Source of the DNA: an uncultured Ruminococcus sp.
Lineage (GTDB): Bacteria; Bacillota; Clostridia; Oscillospirales; Ruminococcaceae
Assembly (NCBI GenBank): GCA_947629455.1
Contig: CANRDT010000001.1
Location: 1 to 64,000, forward strand
Length of the DNA: 64,000 nt
Reading direction: 5' to 3'
In this document: positions 40,295-50,454 of the stretch, piece after piece
How positions within the stretch are numbered: the first letter of the stretch is position 1
How the letters are laid out: every line of letters begins with the position of its first letter
Translations under genes and position numbers: made by a program
Notes under the pieces: model-generated
The model's input: only the letters and a program-made list of their open reading frames with translations
Told to the model about the DNA's origin: nothing
Database searches by the model: none

Positions 40295-43200
40295 ATGGAG
40301 GATTTTGTACATCTTCACGTTCACAGTGAATATTCACTGCTGGACGGAGCTTGTCGTATAAAAGAACTGGTCGCAAAGGTAAAGGCACTCGGTCAGTCCG
40401 CCTGCGCCGTGACGGATCACGGAAATATGTTCGCGGCAGTGGAATTTTACAACGAATGCATCGCACAGGGAATAAAACCGATCATCGGCTGCGAAGTCTA
40501 TGTCGCGCCGCGCACCAGATTTGACAGGATACCTAAGATCGACACGCCCCCGTATCATCTGATACTGCTGTGCGAAAACAACATCGGGTACGGCAATCTG
40601 ATAAAGCTGGTGTCAAAGGCTTATACCGAGGGATTCTACAGCCGTCCGAGAGTTGACAGATCGCTCCTTGAGGAATATCACGAGGGGCTTATCTGCCTTT
40701 CCGCTTGTCTGGCAGGAGAGATACCGAGAAAGCTGACTGTCGGCGACTATCAGGGCGCGGTCGAAACTGCTCTGGAGTATAAAAGGATATTCGGCAAAGA
40801 CAACTATTTTTTAGAGATACAGAACCATAAATTTTCGGACGAACAGCAGATATATCCTCTGCTTGTAAAGCTTTCAAGGGAAACGGGGATACCCCTTGTC
40901 GCTACCAACGACGCGCACTATATAGACCGCTCCGATTCATATTCGCAGCTTGTGCTTATGTGCATTGCGACGGGCAAGTCGGTAAACGACCCCGATAAAA
41001 TGGAATTTCCGACAGACGAGTTCTACATCAAGTCACAGTCGGAAATGGAAGAGCTTTTTCCCTCGCTGCCGCAGGCGATAGCGAATACAAAGCTTATTGC
41101 CGACAGGTGCAGCGTTACATTTGAATTCGGCAAGACCAAGCTGCCGTATTTCCATATCGACGGCGTTGAGGATAACGAAAAATATCTGCGCGATCTCTGT
41201 TACAAAGGTCTTTATGAAAGATACGGCGAACCGCCGCAGGAGGCTGTCGACCGTCTTGAATATGAATTGTCCGTTATAATACAAATGGGTTATACGGATT
41301 ACTATCTCATTGTCTGGGATTTTATCCGCTACGCCCGTTCGCAGAAGATACCCGTCGGCTGCGGAAGAGGTTCCGGCGCGGGAAGTCTTTGCGCCTACTG
41401 CATCGGCATTACAGGTATAGATCCGCTTAAATACAACCTGCTTTTTGAGCGGTTTCTCAATCCCGAGCGTGTTTCTATGCCCGATTTTGATATTGATTTC
41501 TGTATGGAAGGCAGACAGCAGGTCATCGACTACGTTGTGAACAAATACGGCGCAGATCATGTTGCGCAGATAGTTACTTTCGGTACGCTTGCCGCAAAAG
41601 CCGCAGTCAGGGACGCCGCACGCGCTATGGGACTTCCCCTGCAAACGGGGGATATGGTGGCAAAGGCTGTTCCGAGGGGACTGCCGTTAAAATATTCCAT
41701 AGAAAACATCGAGGAAGTTAAACGTCTGTACAACGGCGACAAGAAAATACACGATCTGCTCGATACGGCGGTGAGCATAGAGGGTATGCCGCGCAATGCG
41801 TCCACTCACGCCGCAGGAGTTGTAATAACCAAAGACACGGTTGACAGCTACGTTCCGCTGTATGCGAGGGACGGACAGATTTCAACGCAGTATACAATGA
41901 CGGTGCTCGAACGTCTGGGACTTCTGAAAATTGATTTTCTCGGACTGCGCAACCTCACGATAATCAATCATTGTCAGCTGGACGTCCGCAGGAGAATACC
42001 TGATTTTGATGTTGAAAATATACCGCTCGACGACGAGGAAGTTTATAATATGCTTTCTCAGGGACGCACGGAAGGCGTTTTTCAGTTTGAAAGCGCGGGA
42101 ATGACTTCCGCGATAATGAAACTGCGCCCCACCGGGATAGAGGATCTTATAGCGGTCATTGCGCTCTACCGCCCCGGACCTATGGATTCTATACCTACCT
42201 ATATCCGCAACCGTCATGACCCGTCGCTTGTCACATACAAGCACCCAAGACTGAAAAAAATACTTGACGTTACCTACGGCTGTATAGTATATCAGGAACA
42301 GGTAATGCAGATATTCCGCGAACTGGCAGGATATTCCTACGGACGGGCGGATATAGTCCGCAGAGCAATGGCGAAGAAAAAGCACGACATTCTTCAGAAC
42401 GAGCGCAGGGCATTCATATACGGCGAAGAAGGGCAGTGCGAGGGCTGTATCGCAAGGGGAGTCCCCGAAAATACGGCGGCTGAAATTTTTGAAGATATGA
42501 CTTCCTTCGCCTCCTATGCGTTCAATAAATCCCACGCTGCGGCATATGCAACTATCGCCTATCAGACGGCATATCTTAAATGTCATTTCTATAAAGAGTA
42601 TATGGCGGCGCTGATGACGATCTCTCTGCTTGACAGTGTGGAAAAGCTAAACGGTTACGTCAACGACTGTATGCGTATGGGAGTGAAGATACTCCCTATC
42701 AATATAAACAAAAGCTGTCGTGGATTTACCGCCGAGCAGGACGGCATACGCTTTGCTCTCCTTGCCGTGCGCAATCTCGGAGAGGGCGCAATAGCGGCGA
42801 TAGTCGCTGAGCGCGAGAAAAACGGCGAATTTACCGACTTACAGGATTTTTGTACCCGTATGTGCGGCAGGGAGATCAACACAAAAGCGGTGGAGCAGCT
42901 TATCAAAGGCGGCGCAATGGACGTTTTTCCGAATAACAGGCACGAAATGCTGAGCGCCTGCGACGGTCTTATGCAGGAGGCAGGACAAGCCGTCAGGAGC
43001 AATCTCAGCGGTCAGCTCGACTTTTTCGGTATGTCCGATATGCAGGTGGAAAGCCGCCGTATACCGCAGTTGGAGGAATTTCCCGTTGAAACTCTTATGG
43101 AATTTGAGCGCGAGGCGGTGGGAATGTACATTTCAGGTCATCCGCTTGACGGCTATCTGCCGATAGCGTCAGCCGCAGGCTGCGTTGAATTTTCGGATAT

Positions 43201-43741
43201 ATTATCCGAATCAAAGGAGAACGCCCCGGGTTTCCGCGACGGCGACAGCGTGAGCGTACTTGCAATGGTAACGGATATAAGACGGCTCAAAACCAAAAAC
43301 GGCAGTCTTATGTGCTTTGTCGGCTGCGAGGATAAGACCGCACAGACGGAAGTCGTGGTATTTCCGAAACTGTACTCCGCTGTATCTCAGCTTATCAGAA
43401 CTGGCGCTATGCTGCATATCAGCGGAAAAATTTCCAGACAGGAAGAGGAAAACGCGAAGATACTTGCCGATACGCTGCAAACTGCGCAGCGTTTTGCCCA
43501 ACAGACGCTTGCAAAGGACTTGTGCGTGCGCGTGTTAAGTACAGATAAAGCCGTTCTGGACAATATCCGCAGTATTGCGGCGCAGTATCGCTCCGATAAG
43601 GGCAGCAGACTGAAAATATTCTTTTCGGATACAAGGCAGACTACCGCAATAAGATCGGCGCAGTTTATTGCTCTCAGCGCGGAAGTGATCGAAAAATTGC
43701 AAAACGCCGCCGGCGATAAAAATGTTTTGTTTATGAAATAG
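40295..43741 (+). CDS. dnaE: DNA polymerase III alpha subunit (DnaE)
   Basis: Replicative C-family polymerase, 1148 aa, DnaE1/3 type without the exonuclease domain of PolC. The N-terminal PHP domain has FVHLHVHSEYSLLDG. Catalytic Asps are in MPDFDIDFCMEGR and LLKIDFLGLRNL. The thumb/fingers region has ALYRPGPMDSIP and CIVYQEQVMQIF with AYAFNKSHAAAYA-like SYAFNKSHAAAYATIAYQTAYLK. The C-terminus has a helix-hairpin-helix and an OB fold. The ATG at 40295 follows GGGAGGTG by 5 to 9 bases. The gene may supply lagging-strand synthesis alongside a PolC elsewhere. Confidence 0.97.
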   Translation: MEDFVHLHVHSEYSLLDGACRIKELVAKVKALGQSACAVTDHGNMFAAVEFYNECIAQGIKPIIGCEVYVAPRTRFDRIPKIDTPPYHLILLCENNIGYGNLIKLVSKAYTEGFYSRPRVDRSLLEEYHEGLICLSACLAGEIPRKLTVGDYQGAVETALEYKRIFGKDNYFLEIQNHKFSDEQQIYPLLVKLSRETGIPLVATNDAHYIDRSDSYSQLVLMCIATGKSVNDPDKMEFPTDEFYIKSQSEMEELFPSLPQAIANTKLIADRCSVTFEFGKTKLPYFHIDGVEDNEKYLRDLCYKGLYERYGEPPQEAVDRLEYELSVIIQMGYTDYYLIVWDFIRYARSQKIPVGCGRGSGAGSLCAYCIGITGIDPLKYNLLFERFLNPERVSMPDFDIDFCMEGRQQVIDYVVNKYGADHVAQIVTFGTLAAKAAVRDAARAMGLPLQTGDMVAKAVPRGLPLKYSIENIEEVKRLYNGDKKIHDLLDTAVSIEGMPRNASTHAAGVVITKDTVDSYVPLYARDGQISTQYTMTVLERLGLLKIDFLGLRNLTIINHCQLDVRRRIPDFDVENIPLDDEEVYNMLSQGRTEGVFQFESAGMTSAIMKLRPTGIEDLIAVIALYRPGPMDSIPTYIRNRHDPSLVTYKHPRLKKILDVTYGCIVYQEQVMQIFRELAGYSYGRADIVRRAMAKKKHDILQNERRAFIYGEEGQCEGCIARGVPENTAAEIFEDMTSFASYAFNKSHAAAYATIAYQTAYLKCHFYKEYMAALMTISLLDSVEKLNGYVNDCMRMGVKILPININKSCRGFTAEQDGIRFALLAVRNLGEGAIAAIVAEREKNGEFTDLQDFCTRMCGREINTKAVEQLIKGGAMDVFPNNRHEMLSACDGLMQEAGQAVRSNLSGQLDFFGMSDMQVESRRIPQLEEFPVETLMEFEREAVGMYISGHPLDGYLPIASAAGCVEFSDILSESKENAPGFRDGDSVSVLAMVTDIRRLKTKNGSLMCFVGCEDKTAQTEVVVFPKLYSAVSQLIRTGAMLHISGKISRQEEENAKILADTLQTAQRFAQQTLAKDLCVRVLSTDKAVLDNIRSIAAQYRSDKGSRLKIFFSDTRQTTAIRSAQFIALSAEVIEKLQNAAGDKNVLFMK

Positions 43742-43761
43742 CAGTTGGAGGAAATATTGAT

Positions 43762-43929
43762 ATGGAACCTAAAAATTATAAAGTCAGCCGTATAGACGGC
43801 GATTATGCCCTGCTTATCGATACCGACAGCGGTGAGGAAATGCTTATCGCACGCGCACTCATTCCCGAAGAGAGCGACGAGGGCAGCCTGCTCAGGTGGG
43901 AGGATCTTCAATATACCGTAGTGGGGTAG
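43762..43929 (+). CDS. small DUF3006-like protein
   Basis: A 55-aa protein starting at an ATG with TTGGAGG 10 bases upstream and ending in TVVG before TAG. It begins VSRIDGDYALLIDTDSGEEM, ending LIPEESDEGSLLRWED. This pattern of a small beta-barrel fits DUF3006 (often IDRxEGxxAVLExxG). DUF3006 proteins are of unknown function and often sit behind a metallo-hydrolase; here it follows dnaE by 20 bases. Its Shine-Dalgarno and family-like composition make it a real gene rather than noise. Confidence 0.7.
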   Translation: MEPKNYKVSRIDGDYALLIDTDSGEEMLIARALIPEESDEGSLLRWEDLQYTVVG

Positions 43930-43954
43930 CTTTATGAAAATATTGTGAAAAGTA

Positions 43955-43983
43955 TGGTAATTTATATTGCGATGTGTTATAAT
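43955..43983 (+). promoter_or_regulatory. weak candidate promoter for the M16 pair
   Basis: A perfect TATAAT (43978-43983) with a poor -35, TGGTAA (43955-43960) at 17 bases. It lies 60 bases before the first M16 gene. Confidence 0.35.
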
Positions 43984-44043
43984 ATGTTCTGGGTGCGGTG
44001 CGCCCCTTGATATATCAGAAAACATAATTACAGGAGAGATCAT

Positions 44044-45324
44044 ATGTCGGTCAATTTTACTCAGAATTTCCACGAAAGCGGAATAAACGTTATCAGGATC
44101 AGGGACGATAAGTTCAAAAGCAACTATATCTGTATCAGACTGGTAACGCCGATCGATGCAAAAAAATCGCCGCGCAACTCGCTGACTATCGACCTGCTCA
44201 CCATGTCGAACAGCGCCTGTCCGACGCGCGAGCAGCTGGAGGAATCGCTTGCCGATCTTTACGGCGTTTCGCTCGGCTCATGCTCATACCGTATGGCTGA
44301 CTACCAGATGTGCGAGCTGTCCGCCGTCTTTCTTGCAGACGACTGCACGATAGGCGGAGAGGTCATTTCCGACAAGGCTGCCGAGATACTCAGATGCTGC
44401 ATTTTTGAACCGCATTTTGAAAACGGCTGCTTTAGTGAAAAGTATTTCCGCATACGCAAGCAGAGCCAGCTTGACGCGATAAGAAGTATAATCAACGAAA
44501 AACGCCAGTACGCTATGCAGAGGGCTTTTTCGGAAATATTCAGGGGCGAACCGATCGCGCTGTCAACTCTCGGCACTATCGAAGAGACCGAGAGCATAAC
44601 CCTGCCGGAGCTTACCGAAAGCTACCGCGATCTGCTCAAAAATGCGGCGGTCACGATAACGATCGGCGGTACGGATATTCCCGACAGCGTGTGCGATATG
44701 CTTTGCGAAAGCTTTGCAAAATTCAATCCGCACAGAGATATGCCGATAGATTATTACCGCTCATCTCCCTGCAAGGCGGAAACGCTCTATTTATCCGAAC
44801 AGCTTGATGTCAGACAGTGCAAGCTCGTTATGGCGTTCAAATCGCCGAAAACGAATATATATGCCGACAAGGTGATGTCCGTACTGCTCGGCGGCTGTCC
44901 TACCTCTAAATTGCATATAAATGTCAGGGAAAAGCTTTCGCTTTGCTATTACTGTTCGGCAAGACTTATCGAGGGTAAAGGAACTCTGATCGTCGATAGC
45001 GGTCTTGATAAGGAAAATATCAAGACCACGCAGGAGGAGATACTCCGCCAGCTTGACGCTGTGGCGTCGGGCGATTTCACCGATGAGGAGCTTGAAAATG
45101 TAAAACTGCTGATGTGCAGCGCTTTTCGTTCAAATTATGATAATCTGGCAGATATAGACGACTGGTATTATTTGCAGATGCTCAGGGGAACTTCCTATTC
45201 TCCTGACGAGGTGTGCGATATTTTACGCGCCCTGACACGCGAGGAGATAATCGAGTCTGCAAAGGGATTCAAGCCTGATACGGTATATGTACTCGAACCT
45301 TTACAGGGAGGTGAAAAGCAATGA
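44044..45324 (+). CDS. M16-family protein lacking the zinc motif (YfmF-like)
   Basis: A 426-aa member of the pitrilysin-like M16 family. The N-terminal domain lacks the HxxEH site where the active sister has HYLEH; in its place is ESLADLYG. It keeps the Arg/Tyr-rich C-terminal partner domain including KLSLCYYCSARLIEGKG. In Bacillus, YfmF (inactive) and YmfH (active) are encoded together; this pair matches that pattern. CAGGAG lies 7 bases before the ATG. Its stop overlaps the next start by 4 bases, so equimolar synthesis is likely. Confidence 0.88.
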   Translation: MSVNFTQNFHESGINVIRIRDDKFKSNYICIRLVTPIDAKKSPRNSLTIDLLTMSNSACPTREQLEESLADLYGVSLGSCSYRMADYQMCELSAVFLADDCTIGGEVISDKAAEILRCCIFEPHFENGCFSEKYFRIRKQSQLDAIRSIINEKRQYAMQRAFSEIFRGEPIALSTLGTIEETESITLPELTESYRDLLKNAAVTITIGGTDIPDSVCDMLCESFAKFNPHRDMPIDYYRSSPCKAETLYLSEQLDVRQCKLVMAFKSPKTNIYADKVMSVLLGGCPTSKLHINVREKLSLCYYCSARLIEGKGTLIVDSGLDKENIKTTQEEILRQLDAVASGDFTDEELENVKLLMCSAFRSNYDNLADIDDWYYLQMLRGTSYSPDEVCDILRALTREEIIESAKGFKPDTVYVLEPLQGGEKQ

Positions 45325-46613
45325 GCGTTGAACGCGAAGTTATTGACGGAGGAACTTTCGGCAGCTACAGCGTATGTCATCATTCCTCGGGTCTGGACGT
45401 TCTTGTCTGGAAAATGGACGGATTTACGACCACGAACGCTGTTTTCGGCACGAAATACGGTTCGGTCAACACACGTTTCCGCACGGTAGACACGGGCGAA
45501 TTTATTGATGTGCCGGACGGTATCGCGCATTATCTGGAGCATAAGCTTTTTGAAAATGAGGACAGCGACGTGTTCAGCCTGTTCGCGCCGACGGGAGCAT
45601 CGGCAAATGCGTTTACGACTTTCAATGTCACCGCATATACGTTCGGCACGTCGGGCGACTGGGAAAAACCGCTGGAAATACTTCTTGATTTTGTCCGCAA
45701 GCCGTATTTTACCGATGAAAACGTTCAGAAAGAACGCGGAATAATCGCGCAGGAGATTAAGATGTCGCAGGATTCTCCCGACAGAGCCTGCTACTTCAAT
45801 CTGCTCAGAGCGCTTTACCATTATCACCCGGTAAGGATAGATATTGCAGGCACGGTCGAATCAATTCAGGAGATCACTCCCGAACTTCTCTATAAATGCT
45901 ACAATACTTTCTATAATCTCCGTAATATGGTGCTTTGCATAGCAGGAAATGTCGATGAGCAAAAGGTCATTGAAATATGCGATAAAATGCTGACTCCCGC
46001 GCCGGATATAAAGCTCGAGACAGCTTATCCCGACGAGCCTGCCGATGTGGCGCAAAAGCGCATAACGGCGTGCTATGAGGTCGCGAATCCGCTCTTTGCG
46101 ATAGGCATAAAATTTCCGCCTTTTAAGGGTATGCAGCTGCTGAGATATGAAATTTGTGCAGGTATCCTTATGAGAATGATAATCGGCGATATGTCGCCTC
46201 TTTTCAAGGAGCTTCTCGAAGAGGGACTTATAAATTCCTCCAACTTCGGACTGGAAATATTCAACGACGACTGCGGCGTGTTTGCCTGTATCTGCCGCGG
46301 CGATTCAAAAGATCCCGACAAGGTGCTTGAAAAATATATCGCGCGCATAGACGAGCTTAAGCGCACGGGTCTTGACGAAAAGCTGTTCGAGAGGGTGAGA
46401 AAACTCAAATACGGTCTTGAAGTGAGAAGTCTGAGTTATGTGGATTACTGCGTGGAAAATATGTTTTACAATCACATTTCAGGACTTACGGCTTTTGACA
46501 CCGGCAGGATACTGTCCGAGCTTACTTTCAAGGAAGTTGAGGACGCTTTCGCGCTGCTTTTTGATACTTCAAAGGCTGCCATATCTATAATTGAGAAAGA
46601 GAACGCACGGTAA
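45321..46613 (+). CDS. M16-family zinc peptidase (YmfH-like)
   Basis: A 430-aa active M16 peptidase. The inverted zinc motif HYLEHKLFE is present (His-Glu-His), with the third ligand Glu in ERGIIAQEIKM about 70 residues later. The C-terminal domain has the FALLFDTSKA region common to the family. It likely forms a heterodimer with the upstream inactive protein and degrades peptides. GGGAGGTG lies 8 bases before the ATG. It is followed after 31 bases by lgt. Confidence 0.92.
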   Translation: MSVEREVIDGGTFGSYSVCHHSSGLDVLVWKMDGFTTTNAVFGTKYGSVNTRFRTVDTGEFIDVPDGIAHYLEHKLFENEDSDVFSLFAPTGASANAFTTFNVTAYTFGTSGDWEKPLEILLDFVRKPYFTDENVQKERGIIAQEIKMSQDSPDRACYFNLLRALYHYHPVRIDIAGTVESIQEITPELLYKCYNTFYNLRNMVLCIAGNVDEQKVIEICDKMLTPAPDIKLETAYPDEPADVAQKRITACYEVANPLFAIGIKFPPFKGMQLLRYEICAGILMRMIIGDMSPLFKELLEEGLINSSNFGLEIFNDDCGVFACICRGDSKDPDKVLEKYIARIDELKRTGLDEKLFERVRKLKYGLEVRSLSYVDYCVENMFYNHISGLTAFDTGRILSELTFKEVEDAFALLFDTSKAAISIIEKENAR

Positions 46614-46644
46614 TGCGCTGCGTGGAAAAGAGGCATTCTGAAAA

Positions 46645-47874
46645 ATGACACAATATTTATTTAAAATGGCGCAGGACGTCAGTGCGCAAATGCAGGAAAA
46701 GATAATGGATAACCCCGACAAGGTGTTTTTTCCGAACTTCGGCAAAGGCGACAATATCCTGAAAGAGGGCTTTTCGATCGACAGGGTGATGTTCACCATA
46801 CCCGGAACGAAATTCAGCATTTACTGGTACGGTTTTCTTATCGCGCTCGGTATACTGCTCGCAATGGTATACGGCTTTTCCCGTATAAGGACGGTCGGCT
46901 GCGACCCCGACAGAGCGACGGACGGCGTTATCGGCGGTCTGATAGGCGCGATAGTCGGCGCAAGAGTTTATTATATACTCTTCAATTCCGAGATCACGTT
47001 TAAGGAATTTTTCAACTTCCGCGACGGCGGACTTGCCATTTACGGCGGTATAATCGGCGCGATACTGGTCGGCGGAATAATAGTCAAACTGAGGGGACTT
47101 AAACTCACCGCAATGCTCGATATTGCCGCGCCCTGTTTTCTGATCGGTCAGGCGATCGGCAGGTGGGGAAACTTTTTCAATCAGGAGGCTTTCGGCGGAA
47201 ATACCGATCTTCCGTGGGGAATGATGAGCCGCAGTACCATGGTGTTTATTGCAGATCACTATGACGATCTGGGCGGCAAGGTATCTTCATATGCGCCTGT
47301 ACACCCCTGCTTTTTGTATGAATCAATCTGGTGCGTTATCGGCTTTGTGATACTCCACTTCTATCTTAAACACCGTAAATTTGACGGCGAGGTATTTCTT
47401 ATGTACGCAGGCTGGTACGGTCTCGGCAGATTCTTTATCGAGGCGACCAGGACCGATTCGCTCTATATTGCAAATATCAAGGTGTCACAGCTTGTTGCAG
47501 GTACCTGCGTGCTTGCGTCCGTGATACTTATAATCGTTTTCCGCGGAATAGTCAAGAGAAACGACGATTACAAGCTGTTCTGCGAAACGGAGATCTCAAA
47601 GAAACAGCTCGAGGAGTATGACAATTACGACGAGATACGCAAGGGCAAAAAGGAACTGAAAGCAAAGATAAGAGAGGCAAAAGCAAAGGGCGAAAGCTTT
47701 GCAGAACTTCAGAAGGAATATGACGAGAAGTACGGAAAGAAAGCCGAAAAAACGTCTGACGATACGGAAGAAAAGAAGGACGACGGCTACAAGTCCATTC
47801 TTGCCGATGAAGATGAGGACAAAGAGGAAAGCGATAAGGACAAAGACAAGGACAGCGACAGTGATAAGGAGTGA
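46645..47874 (+). CDS. lgt: prolipoprotein diacylglyceryl transferase with long charged tail
   Basis: Transfers diacylglycerol from phosphatidylglycerol to the lipobox Cys, the first step of lipoprotein maturation, in the membrane. The core (about 45-310) has about seven hydrophobic segments and the family signature GRWGNFFNQEAFG; IYWYGFLIALGI is in the first helix and HPCFLYESIW in a loop. The last 100 residues are unusual for Lgt: a Lys/Glu/Asp-rich, coiled-coil-like and acidic repeat tail (ADEDEDKEESDKDKDKDSDS) in the cytoplasm. ATG at 46645 is the start seen; AAAAGAGG is 13 bases upstream. The next gene, 4 bases on, encodes a lipoprotein. Confidence 0.93.
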   Translation: MTQYLFKMAQDVSAQMQEKIMDNPDKVFFPNFGKGDNILKEGFSIDRVMFTIPGTKFSIYWYGFLIALGILLAMVYGFSRIRTVGCDPDRATDGVIGGLIGAIVGARVYYILFNSEITFKEFFNFRDGGLAIYGGIIGAILVGGIIVKLRGLKLTAMLDIAAPCFLIGQAIGRWGNFFNQEAFGGNTDLPWGMMSRSTMVFIADHYDDLGGKVSSYAPVHPCFLYESIWCVIGFVILHFYLKHRKFDGEVFLMYAGWYGLGRFFIEATRTDSLYIANIKVSQLVAGTCVLASVILIIVFRGIVKRNDDYKLFCETEISKKQLEEYDNYDEIRKGKKELKAKIREAKAKGESFAELQKEYDEKYGKKAEKTSDDTEEKKDDGYKSILADEDEDKEESDKDKDKDSDSDKE

Positions 47875-47878
47875 TTCG

Positions 47879-49414
47879 ATGTATACGCCAAACCGTGTAA
47901 AACGCTCTGCCGCCATAGCAGCCGCGGCTGCAATAATACTGACCGGCTGCGGAAAGATAAACAGCACAGATGATGAACCCGAAAGCTCTTTGGGGTCGTC
48001 GTTGAGCGAAAGCGTATCCGAAAAGGAAAGCAGCAGCGCGGCGGATACGGAAAGCGAGCGCAAGCCTGCCCACGCCTCCATAGGAGATAACGGGGCAAAG
48101 GCGGTCACCGACGTTCTGCTTTTTCCGCACGAAGATGTCGATATATCGCACAAGGTAAGCTTTGAGGATATGTACGGCATACACGTTCTGCACAGCGGCG
48201 TTGTGGGTCTGGTAGGCGCTCCCATAGACGTTGAGTTTGATACAAAAGAAATAGACGGCGGCAGACTGGTATTTGTATACGACCCGCAGCAGCTTAAAGG
48301 CGTCCGCCCCGACGCGCTGATGTTTTTGTGGTATGATGAGGAAAACGGCAATTATGTGGAAATGACAGACGGCGAACTCCATACCGAAAACTGCTCGATG
48401 ACGCTTGAGATAGACAAGCCGGGCGTGTATCTTCTTGTGAATATGTACACATGGCTCAATGTCTGGGGCGCTGACCTTGACGACGACGGCTACGAGGAGG
48501 GGTACGATCCCTCTAAGGAACCTATTGACGGCGATCTCTGGGCAAAACACGAGAACGTAGGGGATATCCCCGATATGGCAGACGAGGAATACATAAGCTC
48601 CTGCCGACAGGACGACGGTAGTTACGTTTTTGAAGTTTCCGAGCCCGCTCAGCTTGCAAGCGCCGTGTATTTTGTCAACTGTAAAGACGAAAACGGGGAA
48701 ATACCCGTTACTATCGAGCTTACGCAGGATATAGATCTTGACGGTATCAGTTGGGCGCCGATGGGGTGGTATGCTGCCGGAGTAGATTATTCGTTCAGCG
48801 GCGAGGTGATCGGAAACGGTCACACCATAAGGAATATGACGATAGATTCCAACGATCAGGCAGGATTTATCGGCACAGGAAATTATTGTCAGATCATCGG
48901 ACTTAATTTTGAAAACGCAAGCGTCAAGGGCTCAGAACCAGCCGTAATAGTAAGCTATGCGAAAAGCTGCATAATATCGCAATGCTCCGTTCAGGGCAGT
49001 ACCGAGGGCTACTGTGCAGGCTCGGTCGTGGGACGCAACCAATCGTCATACATTTCGGATTGTGAGGTCGATGTTACGGCAAACGGCGAGGATATGGGCG
49101 ATTTCTTCTCGGGCAGTGAGAAAGAGCAGGCTGCCGTTTCGCAGAAAAATCCCCCTGCCGAAACCATATGGCTGGACGATATGGATCGTCCTACCCGTGA
49201 GGAAGGCCTTGAAAATGAATACAGCAACATCGGCTGGCTGATACTGCGCGACGGCGTTCAGGTGCTCCATCGCAGCGCAGAGAACGAAACAAGCCTGCCG
49301 TGGCAGGATTATCCGCTGATAAGCGAATCGGGACATTATTCGGTAACGCTGACGGCATTCATAGACGGATATTATATCCCTATCAGCAATACCGTGGAAT
49401 ACGATGTTGAATAG
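47879..49414 (+). CDS. lipoprotein with GLUG-like repeats
   Basis: A 511-aa predicted surface lipoprotein. The N-terminus is basic (NRVKR), then Ala/Ile-rich, and ends in the lipobox LTGC (Cys24), so it is a substrate of Lgt, whose gene lies 4 bases upstream. A Ser/Glu linker follows. The central part has a low-complexity beta-rich region and GLUG-like motifs ([36 protein letters not shown]) often seen in anaerobe surface adhesins; a C-terminal Ig-like end is possible. Function unknown. The ATG at 47879 follows AAGGAGTG. It lies about 20 bases before folD. Confidence 0.78.
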   Translation: MYTPNRVKRSAAIAAAAAIILTGCGKINSTDDEPESSLGSSLSESVSEKESSSAADTESERKPAHASIGDNGAKAVTDVLLFPHEDVDISHKVSFEDMYGIHVLHSGVVGLVGAPIDVEFDTKEIDGGRLVFVYDPQQLKGVRPDALMFLWYDEENGNYVEMTDGELHTENCSMTLEIDKPGVYLLVNMYTWLNVWGADLDDDGYEEGYDPSKEPIDGDLWAKHENVGDIPDMADEEYISSCRQDDGSYVFEVSEPAQLASAVYFVNCKDENGEIPVTIELTQDIDLDGISWAPMGWYAAGVDYSFSGEVIGNGHTIRNMTIDSNDQAGFIGTGNYCQIIGLNFENASVKGSEPAVIVSYAKSCIISQCSVQGSTEGYCAGSVVGRNQSSYISDCEVDVTANGEDMGDFFSGSEKEQAAVSQKNPPAETIWLDDMDRPTREEGLENEYSNIGWLILRDGVQVLHRSAENETSLPWQDYPLISESGHYSVTLTAFIDGYYIPISNTVEYDVE

Positions 49415-49434
49415 GAAATACAGGAGGAATTTAT

Positions 49435-50286
49435 ATGGGTAAGATAATTGACGGAAAAGCGGTATCGGCGCAGGTCAAGGAGCGTATCAGGCAGGAAACG
49501 GCTGCACTTAAAGAGCAGGGAACACAAGTCGGTCTTGCGGTCGTCATTGTCGGGGACGATCCTGCGTCCAAGGTCTATGTACGCAATAAGAAACGCGCCT
49601 GCGAGGAGGTCGGCTTTGATTCCTATGAGTATGCCCTCCCTGCCGAAACTACCGAAGAAGAGCTGCTCTCGCTCGTAAAAAAGCTCAATGCGGACGATAA
49701 GGTCAACGGCATACTTGTCCAGCTGCCGCTGCCTGCACATCTTGACGATAAGGTCATCATCAATAATATCCTTCCCGAAAAGGACGTTGACGCTTTCCAC
49801 CCGATAAACGTCGGCAGGATAATGATCGGCGACTACAGCTTTCTGCCCTGTACTCCAGCAGGCGTTATGGAGCTTATCGCATCGACAGGAACGCAGATCG
49901 AGGGAAAGGAATGTGTTGTCATCGGACGCAGCAACATTGTGGGCAAGCCGCAGGCTATGCTTCTCCTGCACAGCAACGGTACGGTGACAGTCTGCCATTC
50001 AAGGACGAAGAACCTTAAAGAGGTAGCGTCGCGTGCGGATATTCTCGTGGCTGCGGTCGGAAAAGCAAAGATGATCACCGCCGACTATATCAAAGAGGGC
50101 GCGGTAGTTATCGACGTCGGTATGGACCGCGACGAGAACGGCAAGCTCTGCGGAGATGTGGATTTTGAAAGCTGCAAGGATAAGGCGGGATACATAACTC
50201 CCGTTCCGGGCGGAGTAGGTCCGATGACTATCGCAATGCTTATGCAGAACACTCTCACGGCTGCAAAGATACAGAACGGCTTGTAA
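49435..50286 (+). CDS. folD: methylenetetrahydrofolate dehydrogenase/cyclohydrolase
   Basis: A bifunctional enzyme interconverting methylene-, methenyl- and formyl-THF with NADP, cytosolic. The 283 aa is standard. Catalytic Lys in [14 protein letters not shown], substrate motif [16 protein letters not shown] site [12 protein letters not shown] and the C-terminal [11 protein letters not shown] are intact. AGGAGG lies 8 bases before the ATG. It follows the lipoprotein gene by 20 bases. FolT at 22.6 kb, which imports folate, belongs to the same vitamin economy. Confidence 0.97.
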   Translation: MGKIIDGKAVSAQVKERIRQETAALKEQGTQVGLAVVIVGDDPASKVYVRNKKRACEEVGFDSYEYALPAETTEEELLSLVKKLNADDKVNGILVQLPLPAHLDDKVIINNILPEKDVDAFHPINVGRIMIGDYSFLPCTPAGVMELIASTGTQIEGKECVVIGRSNIVGKPQAMLLLHSNGTVTVCHSRTKNLKEVASRADILVAAVGKAKMITADYIKEGAVVIDVGMDRDENGKLCGDVDFESCKDKAGYITPVPGGVGPMTIAMLMQNTLTAAKIQNGL

Positions 50287-50309
50287 TTGTAAAAAAAGTA
50301 TTAATTCTA

Positions 50310-50338
50310 TTTACATTTAAGGCTGAATGAGTTATAAT
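50310..50338 (+). promoter_or_regulatory. sigma-A promoter for rpsO
   Basis: TTTACA (50310-50315), 17-base spacer, perfect TATAAT (50333-50338). A 110-base leader to rpsO follows; it may hold the S15 autoregulatory structure but I cannot fold a specific known motif. Confidence 0.75.
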
Positions 50339-50454
50339 AATTAAGTTGCAGTGTGCAGCGCTATCCGTGCGACAGAGTATGGGTCAAGCCCGAACGGGAA
50401 AGTTACCTGCCATATTCTTTTACACAGGAAATATTTTTGAAAGAGGTACAAAAA

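Noticed and set aside
41882-42586. A 234-codon open frame antisense to dnaE
   Set aside because: It is inside a conserved polymerase gene and shows no motif or start signal. Similar antisense frames over pheT, acyl-CoA synthetase and ahcY were rejected for the same reason.
47552-48823. A 423-codon open frame on the - strand opposite the lipoprotein gene and the lgt end
   Set aside because: It lies wholly over two well-supported + strand genes, has no ribosome site or recognisable domain, and its length follows from the low-stop composition of the complementary strand.
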